From the NCBI GenBank assembly GCA_001795335.1, contig MGOK01000101.1, positions 1-5,903 of the forward strand: DNA of 5,903 nt. The letters are read 5' to 3'. This DNA comes from Chloroflexi bacterium RBG_19FT_COMBO_55_16. GTDB lineage: Bacteria; Chloroflexota; Anaerolineae; Anaerolineales; UBA4823. Numbering within the stretch: the first letter of the stretch is position 1; the number at the start of each line of letters is the position of its first letter. A program made the position numbers and the translations under genes. Positions 1 to 5,260 of the stretch are shown piece after piece. The notes beneath the pieces are model-generated. The model saw nothing but the letters and a program-made list of their open reading frames with translations. It made no database searches and had not been told where the DNA came from.

Positions 1-30
1 CAGGTGCTCTGTCCATTGAGCTACGAGGGC
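1..30 (-). tRNA. 5' part of a tRNA gene, probably tRNA-Arg (truncated by window edge)
   Basis: Read on the minus strand from base 30, the sequence has the first 30 positions of a tRNA: a 7-base acceptor strand GCCCTCG, T8 and A9, a D-stem GCTC closed by GAGC, a D-loop AATGGACA with the invariant GG pair, A26, and the first bases CCTG of the anticodon stem. The anticodon and 3' half lie outside the window, so the amino acid cannot be read. Arginine is suggested by the A following the D-loop GG (A20 is a known arginine identity base) and by the overall similarity of this 5' half to bacterial tRNA-Arg genes as I remember them. The upstream membrane-protein CDS on the same strand ends inside this tRNA. 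Confidence 0.82.
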
Positions 31-1085
31 TGATTAAATCGGATTATACCGCGCCTCTCAGCAAACGTAAATTTGAATCTTTTTCTGATTGTCGCCAAGC
101 TTCGCCAGACCCACAACCCAATGCCGATCAGTCCAGCCAAAACGAGCACGCTCAGATATTCAATCAAAGGGATGCGAATGATTTCGTTCAGGCGGGACCA
201 GCCCAGGCCATTGTACACCCACACAGCAGCCCCGACATAGGCTGCCAGGATAGCAGCGCGCCCCCATTTAGACAGGCGCAGGCCGTACATTTGAGTGATT
301 ACGAATATCCCACCGAACCCGAAAGCGAACATTGGCCACAGATCGTTGCCCTGCATAACAGCCACCAGTGTCCCGTGGACCGCTACAGTCACTTCCTGTA
401 CGATCATCCACCAGCGGTTGACATGCACCCGTGTGAAGAAAAGGCTGCCCTGGAGCAATAGCAGGAACATGTAAAAGAATCCGACCAGGTGACCGGGTGT
501 GTTTACCATCGGGTGATACCAGAAGGTGTAAATTGTCGCCCAGGCGAAGAAATAACCGTGATATTTCTTGGCGAACTCGCTGATCCGCTTTGAAAGAGGT
601 AGTTTCTTACCGAAGAACATACCACGGCGTGAGTTCTCCATCAGAAGCACCCAGACAAGCAACACGATCACAGATCCCTGGGAGGAGAAAATCGAGACAT
701 CCTGAGCCAATCCATCGTACCAGATATGGGATTGGGCGAAGTGAACCAGAATGAACAAAGCATTCAAACCGAGAGCCAGCAGGTTAACCCGATGCAGTCC
801 AGAAGTGTAGCGGTTGACACGGGTTTGGGCGTAATAGATCAATCCCCAAATGGCGAATTGGTGGAGCAAGTAAAATCCCCAGGCTGTGGCCCGTGACCAA
901 AATGTCGGGTTAGGGAGCTGCCAGTAGTACCAGGCTGCACCGGTGTCCGGCAGCAGGGAGATGGACTCCAGCCGTTCACCAGCCCAGAAAATCAGAGCGG
1001 TGAACGCCAGGCTAAAAAAGATACCGATCCATAGAGCTGAATAAGCGCTTGGATTTTTTGTTTGTTCGGACACAGGCTTAGTCAT
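21..1085 (-). CDS. Unrecognised polytopic membrane protein coupled to crtB
   Basis: This is a 354-residue integral membrane protein with about ten hydrophobic segments (roughly residues 16-35, 67-86, 99-117, 136-150, 175-190, 197-219, 227-244, 250-267, 275-292, 307-328) and a basic C-terminal tail. I do not recognise the family. Histidines cluster at or near helix ends: H98/H115, H120 (an H-x4-H with H115), H176/H191, H199, and H221/H237. Aromatic residues are abundant. I see none of the motifs of known lycopene cyclases, CruF-type hydratases or UbiA-type elongases. The ATG overlaps the crtB TGA (ATGA), with a purine-rich GAGGGG/GGGGAA about 10-12 nt upstream, so it is very probably translated from the crtB mRNA by coupling and may modify, bind or export the carotenoid, or be an associated membrane redox protein. 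The TAG stop falls inside the downstream tRNA gene (its T8-A9-G10). It is surely a real gene; its function is unknown. Confidence 0.88.
   Translation of the reverse strand: MTKPVSEQTKNPSAYSALWIGIFFSLAFTALIFWAGERLESISLLPDTGAAWYYWQLPNPTFWSRATAWGFYLLHQFAIWGLIYYAQTRVNRYTSGLHRVNLLALGLNALFILVHFAQSHIWYDGLAQDVSIFSSQGSVIVLLVWVLLMENSRRGMFFGKKLPLSKRISEFAKKYHGYFFAWATIYTFWYHPMVNTPGHLVGFFYMFLLLLQGSLFFTRVHVNRWWMIVQEVTVAVHGTLVAVMQGNDLWPMFAFGFGGIFVITQMYGLRLSKWGRAAILAAYVGAAVWVYNGLGWSRLNEIIRIPLIEYLSVLVLAGLIGIGLWVWRSLATIRKRFKFTFAERRGIIRFNQPS
43..71 (-). promoter_or_regulatory. Sigma-70-type promoter for the tRNA, inside the 3' end of the membrane-protein CDS
   Basis: On the minus strand there is a perfect -10 box TATAAT (bases 48-43), preceded by exactly 17 bp and a -35-like TTTACG (bases 71-66, 4 of 6 consensus positions). 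The predicted start point is near base 36, which would leave only a 5-6 nt leader before the mature tRNA 5' end at base 30. All of this lies within coding sequence, so the last codons of the membrane protein double as the tRNA promoter. The boxes and spacing are seen directly; promoter activity is inferred. Confidence 0.7.
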
Positions 1086-2071
1086 TTGAGCATACTTCCC
1101 CTCAAATATTTGAAATATATTATATACATTCGGAGCAATAGCTTGATTTTATTCCATTCGCTGACATATGCACGGCGCGAAAAGACATCGAAATCATGCG
1201 CCTCGATGTCATCCAGGATACCCCGGTAAAGGGTAGCCGCTGCCGCAACAGCCAGCCGGCCGCTCGGGTCCAAGGAGGCAATCCCGGGCCATGCCTCGGC
1301 ATACAACCTGCGGTTGCGTGCGATCTGGAAGCGCATTAATGCGCGCCAGCGTTTATCAACATGTTGTGCCGCCACATCCTGCTCGGTCAGCCCAAAAGCA
1401 GAAAGCTCATCCAGTGGCAGATAAAGGCGGCCCTCCCTCCAGTCCTCCCCAACGTCGCGCAGGATGTTGGTCAGTTGGAGGGCTACTCCCATCTTCACTG
1501 CGTAAGGAGTGGCTCCGGGTTTGAAACCAATGATGCGCATACTCATCAGGCCTACCGTCGAAGCAACGCCATAACAATATACTGCCAGCTCTTCAAAAGA
1601 GGCATAGCGGGCCTGGTGCAAATCTCGCTCTACTCCATCCAGCAGTTGATCGGCAAACCGAATAGGAATGTGATGGCGAGTGCGTGCGTCATCCCAGGCA
1701 AGCAGAATGTCAGAGGAGGGATCATTCTTATCCACCATTGGTTTAGATTGATGGATTCTTTCCCGCAGTTGATCCAGCGCCGGGCCCGGCTGCTCATGAC
1801 CGTCATCAACGAGATTGTCCGCTAGCCGGCAAAAAGCGTATAGCGCGCGCACCGCCTGCCGCTTTGCTCTGGGCATTAGGGTAGTTGCCAGGTGGAAAGA
1901 ATGGCTATATTGAGCAGTCATCGCTTCGCAGAGAGCGTAAGCATTAAGCAGCATCTGGCTTTCTGGCGAGAAATTCTTAGACCCGTACGCCTGAGTATGG
2001 GTGTCCCCAGCTTCTCGGGCGAGGGCCAGCAGAGATTTTTCCCAGTCTTGGTTCACAGATTCCAGGACCAT
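1082..2071 (-). CDS. crtB: Phytoene synthase (trans-isoprenyl diphosphate synthase, squalene/phytoene synthase family)
   Basis: It condenses two geranylgeranyl diphosphates head to head into phytoene, the first committed step of C40 carotenoid synthesis. The 329-residue protein has both Mg-diphosphate-binding aspartate motifs: D85-NLV-D89-D90 within an ALYAFCRLADNLVDD segment, and N202-ILR-D206-VGE-D210 followed by WREGRLYLP. The conserved YCYGVASTVG segment lies near residues 165-174, and the SRRAYVS near the C-terminus is typical of phytoene synthases. Length fits the family. Squalene-type homologues (HpnC/HpnD) share these motifs, but the divergent crtI argues for phytoene. Two ATGs are adjacent (2074 and 2071); AAGGAG sits 2 nt before the first and 5 nt before the second, so I chose 2071. 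The stop overlaps the next gene's ATG. Expression is expected from the promoter at 2111-2139, under control of the B12 regulator encoded on the other arm. Confidence 0.95.
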   Translation of the reverse strand: MVLESVNQDWEKSLLALAREAGDTHTQAYGSKNFSPESQMLLNAYALCEAMTAQYSHSFHLATTLMPRAKRQAVRALYAFCRLADNLVDDGHEQPGPALDQLRERIHQSKPMVDKNDPSSDILLAWDDARTRHHIPIRFADQLLDGVERDLHQARYASFEELAVYCYGVASTVGLMSMRIIGFKPGATPYAVKMGVALQLTNILRDVGEDWREGRLYLPLDELSAFGLTEQDVAAQHVDKRWRALMRFQIARNRRLYAEAWPGIASLDPSGRLAVAAAATLYRGILDDIEAHDFDVFSRRAYVSEWNKIKLLLRMYIIYFKYLRGSMLK

Positions 2072-2076
2072 CATCG

Positions 2077-2082
2077 CTCCTT
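2077..2082 (-). promoter_or_regulatory. Ribosome binding site of crtB
   Basis: AAGGAG on the minus strand lies 2 nt from the ATG at 2074 and 5 nt from the ATG at 2071. The latter spacing is normal, so this site favours the second of the tandem start codons. Confidence 0.75.
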
Positions 2083-2110
2083 GTTTAGTTCCAAGCTTGT
2101 ATCTAGGTTG

Positions 2111-2139
2111 AGTATATCTAATTGCACAGTATTTGTCAA
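2111..2139 (-). promoter_or_regulatory. Sigma-70-type promoter of crtB
   Basis: The minus strand has a perfect -35 TTGACA (2139-2134), a 17 bp spacer (2133-2117) and a -10 TATACT (2116-2111, 5 of 6). The predicted start is near 2104, giving a leader of about 30 nt before the crtB start. The spacer contains one arm (2121-2128) of the TTGCACA inverted repeat and the -35 lies at its centre, so a protein bound there should occlude RNA polymerase. Confidence 0.82.
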
Positions 2140-2155
2140 GATTAATATGTGCAAT
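2121..2155. promoter_or_regulatory. Inverted repeat in the divergent promoter region, candidate operator of the B12-MerR regulator
   Basis: Perfect 8-bp arms ATTGCACA (2121-2128) and TGTGCAAT (2148-2155) flank a 19-nt centre that carries the crtB -35. The left arm sits in the crtB promoter spacer; the right arm ends 3 bp before the crtI -35. The two -35 hexamers (TTGACA) resemble the half-site with one base missing, so four TTG(C)ACA-like units occupy 2122-2164. CarH/LitR-type repressors are known to bind over the -35 region of carotenoid promoters through repeated ACA-containing units; assigning this repeat to the regulator encoded at 3732-5045 is inference. Confidence 0.55.
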
Positions 2156-2158
2156 ATA

Positions 2159-2187
2159 TTGACATTAAGGAATTGTCGTGTTATCAT
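2159..2187 (+). promoter_or_regulatory. Sigma-70-type extended -10 promoter of the crtI operon
   Basis: A perfect -35 TTGACA (2159-2164) is followed by a 17 bp spacer and the -10 TATCAT (2182-2187, 5 of 6), which is preceded by a TGT (2179-2181) giving an extended -10. The predicted start is near 2194, leaving a leader of about 24 nt to the crtI ATG. It faces away from the crtB promoter, with 19 bp between the two -35 boxes. Confidence 0.85.
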
Positions 2188-2217
2188 CCTGATGTCGCTT
2201 AGTATAAAAGGAGAAAT

Positions 2218-3714
2218 ATGGCCCGTACAAAATTACCTACTGCCCTGGTGATCGGCGCTGGCATCGGCGGTATTGCCGTTGCCGCACGCCTGGCTCAGCA
2301 AGGTTACCAGGTTACAGTGGTTGAGAAAAACGCAGAGGCAGGAGGGCGTTGTGGTAGGCTCCTCTTTGATGGTCACAGGTTTGACACCGGCCCGACCTTG
2401 TTCTTGATGCCTGAAGTTTTTGCTGAAACCTACACTGCCCTGGGTCAGCGCATGGAAGAACACCTGAGCCTCCACCGGGTTGACCCTACCTACCGCATTC
2501 GTTTCTCCGACGGGGTGGAAATGTCCATGACCGCAGACTTGAACCGCATGAAAACACAGCTGGAAGCGATCGAGCCGGGCAGTTTTGGGGGATATTTATC
2601 CTATCTTAACGAAGGTCACCGGCATTACAAGACCAGCCTGGAGCGTTTTGTTGGACGTAACTTCTACAGCTTATTCGATTACTTCAGTCCAGCGAACCTA
2701 CCACTATTATTCCAGCTTAAAGCCCTGAAGAAACATTATAGCAACCTCGGGAATTATTTTACTGATCCTCATTTAAAGGCTGCTCTTACTTTCCAGAACA
2801 TGTACCTGGGGCTAAGCCCTTATGACGCTCCCGCCACTTATTCCCTGCTCCAATATACCGAATTGGCGGATGGCGTTTGGTTCCCGGCTGGAGGTTTGTA
2901 CCAGGTGATCGAAAGCCTGGTTTCAATCGCCGAATCTCTGGGTGTACAATTTCTATATGACACGCCTGTAGAAGCCATCGAGGTAAATAGAAACCATGCC
3001 ACTGGCGTTCGCTTGAATGATGGGCGCCGTCTGGCTGCTGACGTGATCGTCGCCAATGCCGACCTGCCCTATGTATACCAGAATCTCTTGCCCAAATCAA
3101 CCTTGGGGAGTAGGCTAGAAGATGGGCGATACACATGCTCGGCGATCACATTTTACTGGGGAATTAATAAAGTTTATCCTCAGCTCCAACCCCATAATGT
3201 CTTCCTGTCTACGGATTACCGCGCGAGTTTTGATCGCATTTTCCACGATCACACCTTGCCCGACGAGCCAAGCTTCTATGTTCATGCCCCGGCGCGCATT
3301 GATCCTTCCGCAGCCCCGCAGGGACAGGATACTCTCATGGTGCTGGTTCCAGTCGGTCATCTGAATTCGGAGCAGCCTCAGAACATGGTTGCTCTGGTTA
3401 AGGCTGCACGCAGCGCGGTGTTGAGCCGATTGTCACAGATTGGTACGCCCGATCTCGAGCAAAATATCAAATTCGAAGTCGTATATACCCCAAAAACCTG
3501 GCAAAACCTGTACAATTTAGTCCATGGGGCTGCCTTCGGTTTGAGTCACGACTTCTGGCAGGTTGGTTACCTGAGGCCGAAGAATCGCCATCAACGTTAC
3601 CGCAATCTATACTTCGTGGGCGCTAGCACCCACCCTGGCACCGGCCTGCCGATTGTCTTGCTCTCCGCTCGGCTGACCTCGGAACGTATTTTCAAAGAAA
3701 TTCAGGTTTCTTGA
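2218..3714 (+). CDS. crtI: Phytoene desaturase, CrtI type (FAD-dependent)
   Basis: It introduces double bonds into phytoene, toward neurosporene or lycopene, using FAD; CrtI enzymes act at the membrane. The 498-residue length is normal for the family. The N-terminal Rossmann dinucleotide site is clear: G13-A-G15-I-G17-G18, the acidic E36 ending strand 2, and GGR at 42-44, followed by the RFDTGPTLF segment (54-62). The middle has the family block YLGLSPYDAPATYSLLQYTE near 196-215 and a WFPAGG near 221-226. The C-terminal FAD/substrate signature is at about 465-488 (YFVGASTHPGTGLPIV, then SARLTSERI). The ATG is preceded by AAAAGGAG at 4 nt. It is first in a plus-strand operon with the B12 regulator 17 nt downstream. 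The number of desaturation steps cannot be told from sequence; a related desaturase or saturase of the same superfamily is less likely given the neighbouring crtB. Confidence 0.95.
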   Translation: MARTKLPTALVIGAGIGGIAVAARLAQQGYQVTVVEKNAEAGGRCGRLLFDGHRFDTGPTLFLMPEVFAETYTALGQRMEEHLSLHRVDPTYRIRFSDGVEMSMTADLNRMKTQLEAIEPGSFGGYLSYLNEGHRHYKTSLERFVGRNFYSLFDYFSPANLPLLFQLKALKKHYSNLGNYFTDPHLKAALTFQNMYLGLSPYDAPATYSLLQYTELADGVWFPAGGLYQVIESLVSIAESLGVQFLYDTPVEAIEVNRNHATGVRLNDGRRLAADVIVANADLPYVYQNLLPKSTLGSRLEDGRYTCSAITFYWGINKVYPQLQPHNVFLSTDYRASFDRIFHDHTLPDEPSFYVHAPARIDPSAAPQGQDTLMVLVPVGHLNSEQPQNMVALVKAARSAVLSRLSQIGTPDLEQNIKFEVVYTPKTWQNLYNLVHGAAFGLSHDFWQVGYLRPKNRHQRYRNLYFVGASTHPGTGLPIVLLSARLTSERIFKEIQVS

Positions 3715-3716
3715 GC

Positions 3717-3722
3717 AAGGGA
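3717..3722 (+). promoter_or_regulatory. Ribosome binding site deciding the start of the MerR/B12 regulator
   Basis: AAGGGA lies 9 nt before the ATG at 3732. The longer reading frame could start at TTG 3711, overlapping the crtI stop, but that codon has only a weak AGG upstream. The residues between the two starts also precede the point where MerR-family proteins normally begin. Confidence 0.65.
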
Positions 3723-3731
3723 AGTTGCCTC

Positions 3732-5045
3732 ATGACCAATCAGACCAGTGGTTTCAATCTAAAGGCGGTCATTCAGGAGACAGGGTTGAGTGCCGAGACG
3801 CTACACGCCTGGGAGAGAAGGTATGGTCTGCCTAAGCCCGACAGGACTCCCGGTGGGCATCGCCTGTATAGCCTGCGTGACATTCAAATACTCAACTGGC
3901 TCTCTGCACGGCAGAAAGAGGGGATGAGCATCAGCCGGGCGGTTGGCCTTTGGCGCAGTTTGGAATCGGATGGGCAGGATCCGCTGTTGACATATTCCCC
4001 GCACCAGCAGCCGGTTGGACCTGGCGGGGTAAGATTAGATGAGCTGTGCCAGGCGTGGGTAGACGCTTGTCTGGATTTCGATGAGCAGGTCGCTGAGCAA
4101 GTCCTTGCTCAGGCTTTTGCACTCTATGCACCGGAAGTAGTGTGTTCCGATCTGTTGCAGAAAGGGCTGTCCATCATCGGCACCCATTGGTATAGGGGAG
4201 AAACAAGCGTACAGCAGGAACACTTCGCCTCCGCCTTAGCCATGCGCCGGCTGCATACCTTATCAGCGGCTGCGCCGGTCCCAAGCCGCCCTGGTCGTAT
4301 CCTGGCCGCCTGCCCTGCAGGGGAAGAACACGAGTTTGGCTTATTGCTGCTGACAGTTCTGCTCCAGCGGCGGGGCTGGGGAGTGGTGTATTTAGGCGCC
4401 AATGTTCCAATCATGCGATTGGAATCCGCTCTGCACGCTGCAGCCCCCAGTCTGGTCCTCTCTCTCGCGCAAACCCTCCCCGCGGCCGCCTCCCTGCGCC
4501 GAATGGGGAAATTCTTAATCGATCAAGGCGTGTTATTGGCTTATGGTGGCGGAATCTTCATCGCTCAGCCCTCTATCCAAAACTCATTTCCCGGTTATTA
4601 CCTGGGAGGAGAGATTATTGAGGCCACCCAAATGGTGGAGAGATTTTGGAATCTAAAACCGCCCATTCCACAGGTCCTGCCTGTGCCGCCAGATTACCAG
4701 CAGGCTCTTCAGCACTATATTGAATTTCATCCACAGATTGAGATCTTCGTGGCCAATGCCATGCGCGGGGAGGCCATCCTACCAGCCCATCTGGAAATTG
4801 CCCTCCCAGCCCTCCAGCAGCACCTGGCAGCCGCCTTAGCTCTGGGCGATATCCGCCTGCTCGAAAACTCTCTCAAGTGGCTGGCAGGCTTGTTAGAAAA
4901 TCACGGATTACCCGAGGGGCTCTTGATTCGCTTTTTAGAGGTTTATCAACGGGCGCTCGAAACCCAAATCCCCGCTGCCGATCAGGCTGTTTTCTCCAGC
5001 CTAACCGGATTATTCAATGAACAGCTAAAGGATTTGTCCCAGTAG
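3732..5045 (+). CDS. MerR-family regulator with adenosylcobalamin-binding domains, CarH/LitR type, with C-terminal extension
   Basis: This is a predicted light-responsive repressor of the carotenoid genes. The 437-residue protein begins with a MerR winged helix (about 8-75) containing the family motif AWERRYGLPKP...GGHRLYS. A helical cobalamin-capping domain follows (about 100-180) with W153-x9-E163-H164, the W-x9-EH motif of CarH photoreceptors. A Rossmann-like B12 domain (about 188-305) carries E198-x-H200-x2-G203, whose His is the expected lower cobalt ligand, then LGANVP (221-226) and glycine-rich YGGG/LGGE turns. In the known family, the AdoCbl-bound tetramer represses in the dark and falls apart in light. 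Typical CarH proteins end near here, but this one has about 115 further residues (320-437), mostly predicted amphipathic helices, that I cannot assign. It lies 17 nt after crtI and so is probably autoregulated with it; the divergent promoter is the expected target. The start is ATG 3732 rather than TTG 3711. Confidence 0.92.
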   Translation: MTNQTSGFNLKAVIQETGLSAETLHAWERRYGLPKPDRTPGGHRLYSLRDIQILNWLSARQKEGMSISRAVGLWRSLESDGQDPLLTYSPHQQPVGPGGVRLDELCQAWVDACLDFDEQVAEQVLAQAFALYAPEVVCSDLLQKGLSIIGTHWYRGETSVQQEHFASALAMRRLHTLSAAAPVPSRPGRILAACPAGEEHEFGLLLLTVLLQRRGWGVVYLGANVPIMRLESALHAAAPSLVLSLAQTLPAAASLRRMGKFLIDQGVLLAYGGGIFIAQPSIQNSFPGYYLGGEIIEATQMVERFWNLKPPIPQVLPVPPDYQQALQHYIEFHPQIEIFVANAMRGEAILPAHLEIALPALQQHLAAALALGDIRLLENSLKWLAGLLENHGLPEGLLIRFLEVYQRALETQIPAADQAVFSSLTGLFNEQLKDLSQ

Positions 5046-5074
5046 TAAAAGAGAATGACCCCAACAGGAAGAAG

Positions 5075-5260
5075 ATGGCACGTTTGAACCCAGATAAACT
5101 CCACATTAATTGGTTAGATGAAACCACTCCTACAACTCCTGCATCGCCCCGTCACTACACCCTAACTCATTCAGACTCTACAGGTGACCTATTTCTGACT
5201 AGTGGAGTGGAAAGCCCCCAATCGAGTCGCTTTGAACAATTTAAGGACAGTACTGGATGA
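5075..5260 (+). CDS. Short staygreen (SGR/Mg-dechelatase)-like protein, apparently truncated to its N-terminal third
   Basis: This 61-residue ORF opens like bacterial and plant staygreen proteins: RLNPDKLHINWL (3-14), a TTP/SPR linker, then the family hallmark YTLTHSD (28-34) and TGDLFLT (36-42). Staygreen proteins remove Mg from chlorophyll a; non-photosynthetic Anaerolineae carry homologues with such activity. From memory, H32 and D34 of the bacterial enzyme are functionally important, and both are at those positions here. Complete homologues run to roughly 150 residues or more; the DE-x4-EW and CH-x-SGG-like segments are missing. After residue 43 the sequence (SGVESPQSS...) no longer looks like the family and stops at a TGA overlapping the next ATG. 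A good ribosome site (AGGA, 5 nt from ATG) and the ATGA overlap suggest it is still translated. It may be a degraded remnant, a leader peptide for the hydrolase, or a minimal protein; dechelatase activity is doubtful. Confidence 0.7.
   Translation: MARLNPDKLHINWLDETTPTTPASPRHYTLTHSDSTGDLFLTSGVESPQSSRFEQFKDSTG

Noticed and set aside
21..1085. Membrane protein as a lycopene cyclase or carotenoid hydratase/elongase
   Set aside because: No PxE(E/D)-type cyclase motif, no UbiA aspartate motif and no CruF-like pattern could be seen; only its position suggests a pigment role.
1361..1825. A 154-codon plus-strand open frame within crtB, and similar smaller frames at 1291-1524 and 1892-2251
   Set aside because: They lie opposite a clear phytoene synthase gene, have no recognisable protein character and no convincing ribosome site; they are shadow frames.
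2092..2099. Perfect 8-bp palindrome CAAGCTTG in the crtB leader, as a possible operator
   Set aside because: It is short, has no second copy near the promoters, does not share the TTGCACA unit, and lies downstream of the predicted crtB start.
3711..3731. TTG start for the MerR/B12 regulator overlapping the crtI stop
   Set aside because: ATG 3732 has AAGGGA at 9 nt and matches where the family usually begins; the TTG has only a weak upstream AGG.
5046..5074. Possible terminator between the regulator and the short staygreen-like ORF
   Set aside because: The 29-nt gap shows no hairpin followed by a T-run, so the genes are treated as one transcription unit.
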